From Flavobacterium chilense (lineage in GTDB: Bacteria > Bacteroidota > Bacteroidia > Flavobacteriales > Flavobacteriaceae): a stretch of DNA of 64,000 nucleotides. The position numbers and the translations under genes are program-made. This document shows positions 35,265-43,246 of the stretch, one piece after another. The notes beneath the pieces were generated by a model. The model saw nothing but the letters and a program-made list of their open reading frames with translations, searched no databases and was not told the DNA's origin. Location of the stretch: NCBI RefSeq assembly GCF_001602525.1, contig NZ_LSYT01000002.1, positions 372,001 through 436,000 on the forward strand, read 5' to 3'. How positions within the stretch are numbered: the first letter of the stretch is position 1; each line of letters opens with the position of its first letter.

Positions 35265-36515
35265 TTAAGATGCTTTTATTTTGAAGACTTTTTCGATCCA
35301 TTCGATACTTTCATCCACCATGGTATCATCGTCTTTTAAATGATTTGCAAAATGTGTAGTGATTTTCTGAATGATTCTATTACTGATGATTTCAGCTTGT
35401 TCTTCATTGAAATCAGCGATTTTTTTGCTTTGAAAATCTAATTCCGAGTTTTTAATGGCGTTTAGTTTTTCTTTTAAGGCATTAATCGTTGGGGCAAATT
35501 TTCTGCCTTTCATCCAGATAACAAATTCTTCTTTAATTTCTTCGATGATGGCTTCAGCTGCCGGAATATGTAATTTTCTGTTCTCCAAAGTTTCATCTGT
35601 CAATTGAGACAAATAATCCATATGAATTAAAGTTACACCTTCTAATTCCTCTACATTTTCATGTACGTTTTTCGGAATAGACAAATCCAGAATCAACAAA
35701 GGTTTTTTAAGATTTAAAATTGCTTTGTCAACCGTTGGGTTTTGTGCGCCGGTTGCTACAACTACAACATCAGCTTTTTGAAGTTCTAAATGTAATTCAG
35801 AATAATCTTTAACAATCAGATTTAGCTTTCCGGCTAATTTCTCAGCTTTGTCCTTAGTTCTGTTGATTAAAGTAATGTGTTCGTTTTTAGTATGTTTTAC
35901 TAAATTTTCGCAAGTATTTCTTCCGATTTTTCCAGTTCCAAAAAGTAAAATGTTTTTGTTACTGATGTCTTCAACATTTTTAAGAATGTATTGTACCGAT
36001 GCAAAAGAAACCGAAGTCGCGCCGGAGCTAATTTCTGTTTCGTTTTTAATTCTTTTGCTTGCCTGAATTACCGCATTGACTAATCTTTCAAGAAAAGAAT
36101 TAACCAATCCCATTGATTTTGAGTGGGCAAAACAGGTTTTAATTTGAGATATAATTTCAAAATCGCCCAGAATCTGACTGTCTAAACCAGTTCCTACGCG
36201 AAACATATGATTAATTGCTTCCTGGTTTTTATAAACAAAACCAACTTTTTGAAAAGCATCAACAGAACCATTACTGTTGTCACAAATAAGTTTAATTAAT
36301 TGAAATGGATGTTCTGCAAAACCATAGATTTCGGTTCTGTTGCAGGTCGAAGTGACAATTAAGCTTTCTATTCCATCGTTTTTAGCCTGTTCCAGCAAAC
36401 GCGTTTTGGCAACTGCATCCAGACTAAATTGACCTCTGACCTCAGCATCAGCTTTTTTATAACTCAGACCAACTGAGTAAAAGTAAAGGTGTTTCGGTAC
36501 GTTATTGTTTTCCAT
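35265..36515 (-). CDS. hemA: Glutamyl-tRNA reductase
   Basis: 416 residues from the ATG at 36515 (MENNNVPKHLYFYSVGLSYK); an ATG nine codons upstream lies at the 5' edge of the transcript. The catalytic Cys58 is in VTSTCNRTEIYG, the NADPH fold in LFGTGKIGRNT, and the C-terminal dimer helix closes the protein. It makes glutamate-1-semialdehyde, the first step of C5 haem synthesis. HemL, the next enzyme, is not in the window. It is divergent from the AraC-type regulator. Confidence 0.95.
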   Translation of the reverse strand: MENNNVPKHLYFYSVGLSYKKADAEVRGQFSLDAVAKTRLLEQAKNDGIESLIVTSTCNRTEIYGFAEHPFQLIKLICDNSNGSVDAFQKVGFVYKNQEAINHMFRVGTGLDSQILGDFEIISQIKTCFAHSKSMGLVNSFLERLVNAVIQASKRIKNETEISSGATSVSFASVQYILKNVEDISNKNILLFGTGKIGRNTCENLVKHTKNEHITLINRTKDKAEKLAGKLNLIVKDYSELHLELQKADVVVVATGAQNPTVDKAILNLKKPLLILDLSIPKNVHENVEELEGVTLIHMDYLSQLTDETLENRKLHIPAAEAIIEEIKEEFVIWMKGRKFAPTINALKEKLNAIKNSELDFQSKKIADFNEEQAEIISNRIIQKITTHFANHLKDDDTMVDESIEWIEKVFKIKAS

Positions 36516-36539
36516 ATATTCACTTTCATAAAAGTGCAA

Positions 36540-36547
36540 CAAAATTA
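36540..36547 (-). promoter_or_regulatory. -7 box of the hemA promoter
   Basis: TAATTTTG on the minus strand, 24 nt before the hemA ATG. No TTTG is seen at the -33 place; TACTTTT-type motifs lie there (36564-36587), as expected of an activator-dependent promoter. Confidence 0.5.
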
Positions 36548-36563
36548 TTACTATAGTGTTTAT

Positions 36564-36649
36564 AAAAGTAACGCTAAAAGTACTTTTTGTATCGCTGTAT
36601 GATTTTTTGATTCTAAACGTCTGTTTTTATGCAAAAAGAAGTACTTTTG
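36564..36649. promoter_or_regulatory. Candidate regulator-binding motifs between hemA and the AraC gene
   Basis: AAAAGTA at 36564-36570, a perfect 12-bp palindrome AAAAGTACTTTT at 36576-36587, and AAGTACTTTTG at 36639-36649 that overlaps the -7 box TACTTTTG of the araC gene. The same words recur before hemH (37730-37737, 37755-37763, 37770-37776). Confidence 0.45.
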
Positions 36650-36742
36650 TAGCAAAATCAAGTCGTTTGAAATGATTTGTTTAGAGTCATTCTAAATAAT
36701 ATTTTACAATTGTTCTGATTTTTGTTTCAAAAAAATATCGCT

Positions 36743-37615
36743 ATGAGTTCTCAAGAAGTTATAAAAATTGAAGACGACTTTACGCTGATCCGTTTTCAAA
36801 ACGACGGTTCTGAACCTTTTTATGCACAGCACGAAATAGGTACAGGCCTGATACAGTTTCACTTTGGGATAAAAGGCAATGCCAAATTTTTATTCAATCA
36901 GGGTAATTATGCTTTAGAATTGAAAGAAGAAAAATCACTGCTTTTATATAATCCGCAGAAAGATTTGCCTTTGAATTTAGAACTCGCTCCAAATTCATGG
37001 GTTATTTCAGTAATAGTTTCCATCAAAAAATTTCACGCGTTATTTTCTGCCGAAGCTGATTATATTACGTTTTTAAGTCCTGATAATAAGGATAAAAAGT
37101 ACTATAATGAAGGAAATATAAGTCCGTCAATGGCAATTGTTCTGAGTCAGTTGTTTCATTACAATCTTCATCCATCCATAAAAAACCTGTATTATAAAGG
37201 AAAAGGATACGAATTATTGAGTTTGTATTTTAACAGAACCGAAGATCCAAATGCTGAACAATGTCCGTTTTTGATTGATGAAGATAACGTGCTTAAAATT
37301 CGAAAAGCAAAAGAAATTATTATTGCGAATATGGCAGAACCGCCAGGATTACAAGAACTGGCAGATGAAATTGGTTTGAATTTAAAGAAACTCAAAATGG
37401 GTTTTAAACAAATTTATGGTGACACAGTTTACGGTTTCCTGTTTGATTATAAAATGGATTTTGCGAGAAAGCTTCTTGACAGCGGATCTTATAATGTAAA
37501 CGAAGTTGGGCTTAAAATTGGTTACAGCACCGGAAGTCACTTTATAGCTGCTTTCAAGAAGAAGTTTGCCACAACACCAAAAAAATATTTGATGTCGATA
37601 AATGCGAATGTTTAA
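36743..37615 (+). CDS. AraC-family transcriptional regulator
   Basis: 290 residues from the ATG at 36743. A beta-rich N-terminal domain (about 1-180) may bind an effector. The C-terminal AraC domain (about 190-288) has the first HTH (GLQELADEIGLNLKKLKMGFKQIYG) broken here by its turn, and the second in VNEVGLKIGYSTGSHFIAAFKKKF with the TTPKKYL end. It resembles the PchR-like regulators in plan. It is placed between hemA and hemH, so control of haem or iron genes is likely but inferred. Confidence 0.88.
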   Translation: MSSQEVIKIEDDFTLIRFQNDGSEPFYAQHEIGTGLIQFHFGIKGNAKFLFNQGNYALELKEEKSLLLYNPQKDLPLNLELAPNSWVISVIVSIKKFHALFSAEADYITFLSPDNKDKKYYNEGNISPSMAIVLSQLFHYNLHPSIKNLYYKGKGYELLSLYFNRTEDPNAEQCPFLIDEDNVLKIRKAKEIIIANMAEPPGLQELADEIGLNLKKLKMGFKQIYGDTVYGFLFDYKMDFARKLLDSGSYNVNEVGLKIGYSTGSHFIAAFKKKFATTPKKYLMSINANV

Positions 37616-37729
37616 ATTTTATTCGCCACGAACTCACGGATTTATCTGCTGCATCTGCTTTAATCTGTATAGATCTGCGTGAAAAATTTCACGAATTGTT
37701 CATCGATTTTAAATATTCCACAATAATTA

Positions 37730-37829
37730 AAAAGTAATAATTATCATATTTCTAAAAAGTAACAAACAATACTTTTGACGAAAATTAAAATAAACAAATG
37801 CTTAAAGCCTAAAGCTTAAAGCCTAAAGC
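37730..37829 (+). promoter_or_regulatory. hemH upstream region: AAAAGTA motifs, -7 box and shared leader repeat
   Basis: AAAAGTAA (37730-37737), AAAAGTAAC (37755-37763) and the -7 box TACTTTTG (37770-37777), then the 30-bp leader (37800-37829) identical to that of hemE. The stretch 37616-37729 is a decayed dispersed phrase repeat (ACGAACTCACGG... CTGCGTGAAAAATTTCACGAATT) without coding content. Confidence 0.5.
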
Positions 37830-37843
37830 AAGAAAAAACAATA

Positions 37844-38857
37844 ATGAAAGGCGTATTATTAGTAAATCTGGGATCTCCGGACAGTCCAACAACAAAAGAT
37901 GTAAAACCCTATTTAGATGAATTTTTAATGGATAAATACGTGATCGACGTTCCGTATTTATTAAGAGCATTACTGGTTCGAGGTATTATTTTAAGAAAAA
38001 GACCAGAAGAATCAGCACATGCTTATGCTAAAATTTGGTGGGAAGAAGGTTCTCCATTAGTAGTGTTGTCTGAAAGAATGCAGAAAAAAGTACAGCCTTT
38101 GGTGAATGTTCCGGTTTCGTTAGCCATGCGCTACGGAAGCATGACTATAGAAAAAGGACTTCAGGAATTGAATGATAAAGGTGTTACAGAAGTAATGCTT
38201 TTTCCATTATATCCACAATATGCAATGGCTTCGACTTTGACTATTTTAGTTAAGGCAGAGGAAATTCGCAAGAAAAAGTTTCCTCACATGACCTTTACAG
38301 ATGTTCCGGCATTTTATAATAAACCGGATTACATTAAAAATTTAGCAGACTCTATCCAAAAACATCTGGTTGGTTTTGAATATGATCATTTGTTATTCTC
38401 TTATCACGGAATCCCTGAGCGTCATATTCGTAAAACCGATGTAACAAAATCACATTGCAAAATTGATGGTTCTTGTTGTAACACACCTTCACCAGCACAT
38501 GATTTTTGTTACCGTCACCAATGTTACGAAACAACCAGACAAGTCGTTAAATTATTAGGACTTCCTGAAGACAAATACAGTCTTACATTTCAATCGCGCT
38601 TAGCGGGTGATAAATGGTTAGAACCTTACACCGATATTGAAATTGATAAAATGCCTGCAAAAGGAATAAAAAAACTGGCTGTTGTAACACCGGCTTTCGT
38701 TTCAGACTGTTTAGAAACTTTGGAGGAAATCGCCATGCGTGCCAAAGAAGATTTTGAGAAGAATGGAGGAGAGGAGTTCCTTGCAATTCCGTGTTTAAAT
38801 GACGATGATGAATGGTGTCATACGGTTGGAAATTGGATTAACGATTGGGCTAAATAG
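37844..38857 (+). CDS. hemH: Ferrochelatase
   Basis: 337 residues. GVLLVNLGSPDSPT starts the family; the active-site His188 is in LLFSYHGIPERH, and the acidic patch in LEPYTD follows. A Cys-rich stretch (SHCKIDGSCC, then FCYRHQCYETT) is the usual bacterial pattern. It inserts Fe2+ into protoporphyrin IX. hemJ follows 37 bp downstream, pairing the last two enzymes of the pathway. Confidence 0.96.
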   Translation: MKGVLLVNLGSPDSPTTKDVKPYLDEFLMDKYVIDVPYLLRALLVRGIILRKRPEESAHAYAKIWWEEGSPLVVLSERMQKKVQPLVNVPVSLAMRYGSMTIEKGLQELNDKGVTEVMLFPLYPQYAMASTLTILVKAEEIRKKKFPHMTFTDVPAFYNKPDYIKNLADSIQKHLVGFEYDHLLFSYHGIPERHIRKTDVTKSHCKIDGSCCNTPSPAHDFCYRHQCYETTRQVVKLLGLPEDKYSLTFQSRLAGDKWLEPYTDIEIDKMPAKGIKKLAVVTPAFVSDCLETLEEIAMRAKEDFEKNGGEEFLAIPCLNDDDEWCHTVGNWINDWAK

Positions 38858-38894
38858 AGAAAAGAAGAAAGAGTAAAGAAAAAAGACTTTTTAA

Positions 38895-39443
38895 ATGGAA
38901 TATTACAATTATCTAAAATCACTGCACCTTATATTTGTTATTACCTGGTTTGCAGGTTTGTTTTATATTGTGCGTTTGTTTGTTTATCAAATTGAAGCCA
39001 ATGAAAAGCCATCACCAGAAAAAGAAATCCTGCAGGCGCAATATAAAATAATGGCCTATCGTTTGTGGTACATTATTACGTGGCCATCAGCAGTTTTGGC
39101 AAGTATTTTTGCTTTTTGGATGTTGCTTTTTACAGATTTAGGGAACGCCTGGCTCAAAATGCCCTGGATGCATGTCAAATTATGTTTCGTTTTTCTGTTG
39201 TACTTGTACCATTTAAAATGTCATCAGATTTTTAAGCAATTACAAAATGATGAGGTAAAATATTCTAATAATTTTATGCGTTTATGGAATGAAGGCGCAA
39301 CAATTATATTATTTGCTGTCGTGTTTTTAGTAGTTTTAAAAAGTGCTATCAACTGGATTTTCGGCGTAATCGGAATCATTTTATTCTCTGTCTTAATTAT
39401 GCTGGGTTTCCGTTTTTACAAGAGAATAAGAGAAAAAAAGTAA
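38895..39443 (+). CDS. hemJ: Protoporphyrinogen oxidase, HemJ type
   Basis: 182 residues, four to five membrane helices. The HemJ/UPF0093 start is LKSLHLIFVITWFAGLFYIVRLFVY with the conserved His11 and Arg27; WMHVKLCFVFLLYLYHLKCHQ holds the second conserved block. It oxidises protoporphyrinogen IX in the inner membrane. No hemG or hemY is present, so HemJ fills the step between HemF and HemH. Confidence 0.92.
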   Translation: MEYYNYLKSLHLIFVITWFAGLFYIVRLFVYQIEANEKPSPEKEILQAQYKIMAYRLWYIITWPSAVLASIFAFWMLLFTDLGNAWLKMPWMHVKLCFVFLLYLYHLKCHQIFKQLQNDEVKYSNNFMRLWNEGATIILFAVVFLVVLKSAINWIFGVIGIILFSVLIMLGFRFYKRIREKK

Positions 39444-39453
39444 TTCGTAAAAA

Positions 39454-39510
39454 GTGATTAGTTATTAGTCTTAAGCTTTTACTATTCACTAATTACTATT
39501 CACTAATCAC
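39454..39510. repeat. Palindromic spacer before the kinase gene
   Basis: GTGATTAGT / ACTAATCAC at the ends, with internal ACTATTCACTAATTACTATTC repeats broken by T-rich bases. It lies directly before the ATG at 39517, like the other short-phrase repeats at gene starts in this window. Confidence 0.5.
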
Positions 39511-39516
39511 AAAAAA

Positions 39517-40989
39517 ATGCTAAACAACTTCAAAATGTCGATGCTTTCACTTCGTACCAGGATTTTCCTATCGATGATAGTATTGATTGTTGTAGCATCT
39601 TTTTTATTAGCTTCGATTTCGATAATTCAGTTTAAAACTGAGGCGAAAGAATATCATCAGGAACGTTTAGAACGAAAAGAAAATGCGGTCAAAGAACACA
39701 TTAATTATGTGCTTTCTACCACAACATATCCTTTGAAAACAGCAAATTTAGATTTAATTTTTAAAGATAAAATCCACGAATTAGCTCAGATTCATAAAAT
39801 CGAAATTAACATTTACGGCCTTGACGGAAAATTACTTAAATCCTCAAAAGAATCATTTGCGGTTGACAAAGTAGCACCGCCAATTCCTGAATATATTCTA
39901 AAACTCGTTCGTTCCTCAATCGAAAAACGCTTTGTAGATATTAAAACCATTGATGGCGTTAAAAACAGATCATCATATAGTTTAATTAAAGACGAAAAAT
40001 TTAAACCACTCGGAATTTTAAACCTTCCGTATCTGGAAGATGACGGTTATTATGATAATGAGCTGAATACTTTCCTGATTCGCTTAAGTCAGGTTTACTC
40101 TTTTATGTTGATTGTGGCTTTTGCATTGGCTTATTTTCTTTCAACTTATATTACCAAATCACTAAAAACAATTTCAGACAGATTAGAAGAAACCAACTTA
40201 GATCAGAAAAACGAAAAAATTGTTTTAGAAGCCAACAGTAAAGAAGTCAACTTCCTGATAAAAGCCTACAACGGAATGGTGGACAAACTGGAAACCAGTG
40301 CGATTAAATTAGCACAAAGTGAACGTGAAGAGGCCTGGCGCGAAATGGCAAAACAGGTGGCACACGAAATCAAAAACCCGCTTACACCAATGCGTTTGAC
40401 TGTACAGAGTTTTCAACGAAAGTTTGATCCAAATGATCCAGATGTCAAACAGAAAATGAATGATTACTCCGAAACCTTAATTCAGCAAATTGATACGATG
40501 ACCGCGGTAGCTTCGGCATTTTCAAACTTTGCTTCGATGCCGGCGCAACAAAATGAAACCTTAAATGTGGTTGAGGTTGTCGAACTGGCTTTGGATATTT
40601 TCAACGAAGATTATATCTCTTTTCAAAGTGATGAAGAAGAAATTATTTCTAAAATGGATCGTACGCAATTAATTCGTGTGATTACCAATTTGGTTAAAAA
40701 TGCCACACAGGCAATTCCTGAAAGTCAGTTTCACAAATCAATTATTGTTACTGTAAAAAGACGAAGCAATAATGTTGAAATTGCAGTAAAAGATAACGGA
40801 ATCGGAATTCAAAAACAAGACATTGGCAGAATCTTCGAGCCTAAATTTACCACCAAAACAAGTGGAATGGGACTTGGACTCGGAATTATAAAAAACATTA
40901 TAGAAAATTACAAAGGAACAATTACCTTTGAATCAACATACGGAAAAGGAACCACATTTAGAGTTTCTTTACCCATTACAAACTCATAA
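39517..40989 (+). CDS. Sensor histidine kinase, NtrY-like
   Basis: 490 residues. TM1 at about 17-38, an extracytoplasmic sensor region of about 150 residues, TM2 at about 192-212, HAMP at 208-262, then the H-box with His283 (VAHEIKNPLTPMRLT) and an HATPase domain (NLVKNATQAIP, DNGIGI, GLGLGIIKNI). No response regulator gene is next to it, so the partner is elsewhere. ATGs at codons 7 and 9 are possible alternative starts. Confidence 0.9.
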   Translation: MLNNFKMSMLSLRTRIFLSMIVLIVVASFLLASISIIQFKTEAKEYHQERLERKENAVKEHINYVLSTTTYPLKTANLDLIFKDKIHELAQIHKIEINIYGLDGKLLKSSKESFAVDKVAPPIPEYILKLVRSSIEKRFVDIKTIDGVKNRSSYSLIKDEKFKPLGILNLPYLEDDGYYDNELNTFLIRLSQVYSFMLIVAFALAYFLSTYITKSLKTISDRLEETNLDQKNEKIVLEANSKEVNFLIKAYNGMVDKLETSAIKLAQSEREEAWREMAKQVAHEIKNPLTPMRLTVQSFQRKFDPNDPDVKQKMNDYSETLIQQIDTMTAVASAFSNFASMPAQQNETLNVVEVVELALDIFNEDYISFQSDEEEIISKMDRTQLIRVITNLVKNATQAIPESQFHKSIIVTVKRRSNNVEIAVKDNGIGIQKQDIGRIFEPKFTTKTSGMGLGLGIIKNIIENYKGTITFESTYGKGTTFRVSLPITNS

Positions 40990-40999
40990 ATTCAACGTC

Positions 41000-41782
41000 A
41001 TGAACTACGAAAACCTTTTAATCTCGATAGAAGAAAAAATAGCAACCGTAACTATTAATAGGCCTACAAAATTGAATGCTTTAAACAAAGCTACGATTAG
41101 TGACTTGAGTAAAGCCATAAAACTATTAAGCAAAAAGGATGATGTTCGTGTGATTATCATTACCGGAAGCGGAGAAAAAGCCTTTGTAGCCGGAGCCGAT
41201 ATTTCGGAATTTGCCAATTATACGATTATTGAAGGCGCACAATTAGCAGCCGAAGGACAAGAATCATTATTTGATTTTATAGAGAATTTAAAGAAACCTG
41301 TCATTGCAGCCGTAAACGGTTTTGCACTTGGAGGCGGATTAGAATTAGCCATGGCTTGTCATTTTAGAGTAGCTTCAGATAATGCCAAAATGGGATTGCC
41401 GGAAGTAACCTTAGGACTGATTCCGGGTTATGGAGGAACACAGCGTTTACCTCAATTAGTGGGTAAAGGCCGTGCAATGGAAATGATTATGACCGCAGCG
41501 ATGATTTCTGCTGAAGAAGCCAAACAATACGGTTTAGTAAATCATGTTGTACCACAAGCAGAACTATTGGATTTTACAGCCGGAATTGCCCAAAAAATCA
41601 TTAAAAATGCCCCATTTGCAATTAGTAAAGCAATAAAAGCAATCAATGCCAACTTTACAGACGGGAAAAACGGATTTGACACTGAAATAAAATCATTCGG
41701 AAAATGTTTCGGAACTCAGGATTTTAAAGAAGGAACAACCGCATTCTTAGAAAAACGCAAAGCCGAATTTACAGGAAAATAA
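41000..41782 (+). CDS. Enoyl-CoA hydratase/isomerase family protein
   Basis: 260 residues from the ATG at 41000, 10 nt after the kinase stop; a frame open further upstream overlaps the kinase. Crotonase fold with the oxyanion hole in KAFVAGADIS and GFALGGGLELAMAC, and the catalytic Glu115 and Glu135 (GLPEVTLGLIPG) 20 residues apart, as in true hydratases. It hydrates 2-enoyl-CoA in fatty acid or amino acid breakdown. It may share the kinase transcript. Confidence 0.92.
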   Translation: MNYENLLISIEEKIATVTINRPTKLNALNKATISDLSKAIKLLSKKDDVRVIIITGSGEKAFVAGADISEFANYTIIEGAQLAAEGQESLFDFIENLKKPVIAAVNGFALGGGLELAMACHFRVASDNAKMGLPEVTLGLIPGYGGTQRLPQLVGKGRAMEMIMTAAMISAEEAKQYGLVNHVVPQAELLDFTAGIAQKIIKNAPFAISKAIKAINANFTDGKNGFDTEIKSFGKCFGTQDFKEGTTAFLEKRKAEFTGK

Positions 41783-41789
41783 GTTATAT

Positions 41790-41910
41790 TTCACAAAGTC
41801 ACACAAAGACAACACGTAGGTTCGCAAAGAAAATTTTATATAAATCTTTGTGCAACTTTGCGGTAAAATTACAGACAAAGATTGTAAAACCTTAGAATCT
41901 CAGAACCTTA
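41790..41910. repeat. Intergenic phrase repeat with inverted parts
   Basis: CACAAAGTCACACAAAG pairs with CTTTGTGCAACTTTG, followed by CTTAGAATC...CTTAGCACCTT. Similar words recur at 43195-43235 and 53109-53300. It separates the hydratase from the next gene; the ATG at 41850 inside it is not a credible start. Confidence 0.5.
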
Positions 41911-41924
41911 GCACCTTTAAAAAA

Positions 41925-42323
41925 ATGTACGAACCAATATTTGCCCTTTTTTGTGAACGAGTTAAAGAAAGTATCCAGGCGGGAACTTTCGCTAAACTGA
42001 CTTTGGCCAAAACAATGGGCGATACCGAAATCAAAAACATCTATTTCCGTTTAGTTTTAAATGAAGATAATACTTTTTCAATTTCGCTAACTACCCGATA
42101 CAAAACAGAAGAAATCGAAAGCATTCATATTTTAGACGAAGCTTTGTTGGTATTAGGCACCTATATTAAAAATCCGTTTTTGACAGCATTATTGTTTACA
42201 ACAGACAACGATGTAACTTTTAAGGTAAACAAAAAGAACGCCGGGAGTATTATCGAACAGCAACCAACATTTAAAAATGCATCACCGGTTATGCTGGAAA
42301 TGATTGAGAAAGGAATTGTGTAA
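41925..42323 (+). CDS. Stand-alone homologue of the N-terminal domain of a SAM-dependent methyltransferase
   Basis: 132 residues from the ATG at 41925. The blocks QAGTFAKLTLAKTMG..NIYFRLVL, SLTTRYKTEEIESI and FLTALLFTTDNDVTFK recall the N-terminal part of a larger Bacteroidetes methyltransferase family, recalled from memory. The protein stops before any SAM-binding (GxGxG) motif, and no such domain follows. It could be a truncated gene or a separate small protein. Confidence 0.55.
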   Translation: MYEPIFALFCERVKESIQAGTFAKLTLAKTMGDTEIKNIYFRLVLNEDNTFSISLTTRYKTEEIESIHILDEALLVLGTYIKNPFLTALLFTTDNDVTFKVNKKNAGSIIEQQPTFKNASPVMLEMIEKGIV

Positions 42324-42366
42324 ATAATATTTTTAGGAGAAATACAATTAGATAATTGACTTGTCA

Positions 42367-42434
42367 GGCTGAGCGAAGTCGAAGCCCACGTTTGCTGAAT
42401 CACTTTGTGGAACTTCGACTTCGCTCAGTCTAAC
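42367..42434. repeat. Dispersed GAGCGAAGTCGAAG repeat, inverted pair
   Basis: GGCTGAGCGAAGTCGAAG (42367-42384) and its inverse GAACTTCGACTTCGCTCAG (about 42410-42429) form a hairpin after the orphan gene. Another copy is at 50741-50806, and a half copy lies inside hemF (30345-30362). Confidence 0.75.
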
Positions 42435-42497
42435 AAAAGAATAAAATTTTTGTGAACCTTAGCGAAACTCTTCGTGAATTTCTGTGAAATATATCTT

Positions 42498-43151
42498 CTA
42501 AACCAGCTTTACAAACAAATTAGAAGCGATTTTATTAGAAATCGATAATTCCCTTCCATCAACCTTAATTTTTACCGATAAATCGAAGGATTCTTTAGAA
42601 AGAAATTCAATTTTAGACCCTAAGGCAATTTCCTGTTTATCCAGATATTTCAAAAATTCTGAAGAAGTATCTTTAACACCCACGCAAACCCCAGTTTGGT
42701 TTTCGTCCAGTTCAGAAAGCAAGTATTTTTCGATTTTTATAATTCGGCCATTAGCATCCGGAATTGGATCTCCGTGCGGATCTTCGGTAGGATTACCAAG
42801 AAAATCATCCAATCGGTTAATTAATTGTTCTGATTTAATATGTTCCAGTTGTTCCGCAATATCATGAACCTCATCCCAGCTGAAATTAAGTTTCTCCACC
42901 AGAAAAACCTCCCATAAACGATGTTTTCTCACAATCATTTTGGCAGCCAGTTTTCCGTTTTCGGTCAAAGAAACGCCTTGGTACTTTTTATAATTTACTA
43001 AATCTTTATCTGCCAGTTTTTTAAGCATATCAGTTACAGATGAAGCTTTAGTTTCCATCATTTCCGCAATGGCATTTGTGCTTACTTCAGTTTCTAAAGA
43101 AGCTGTAAGATGATATATCGATTTTAGATAATTTTCTTCTGAGAAAGTCAT
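42498..43151 (-). CDS. DtxR/MntR-family metal-dependent regulator
   Basis: 217 residues. N-terminal HTH (EENYLKSIYHL, TNAIAEMMETKASSVTDMLKKLADKDLV), then the metal-binding dimer domain (LAAKMIVRKHRLWEVFLVE, WDEVHDIAEQLEHI, DPHGDPIPD), then an SH3-like C-terminal domain (about 145-217). It senses Mn2+ or Fe2+ and represses uptake. It lies 95 bp after the Nramp gene, which is its likely target. Confidence 0.92.
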   Translation of the reverse strand: MTFSEENYLKSIYHLTASLETEVSTNAIAEMMETKASSVTDMLKKLADKDLVNYKKYQGVSLTENGKLAAKMIVRKHRLWEVFLVEKLNFSWDEVHDIAEQLEHIKSEQLINRLDDFLGNPTEDPHGDPIPDANGRIIKIEKYLLSELDENQTGVCVGVKDTSSEFLKYLDKQEIALGSKIEFLSKESFDLSVKIKVDGRELSISNKIASNLFVKLV

Positions 43152-43246
43152 TCGATTTTAGATTTTAGAGTGTTGATTTTAGATTTTAGATTGAGAGGAA
43201 ACCTTTGTCACTTTGCCACTCTGAATCTTTGTCCCTCTAAAAAGAA

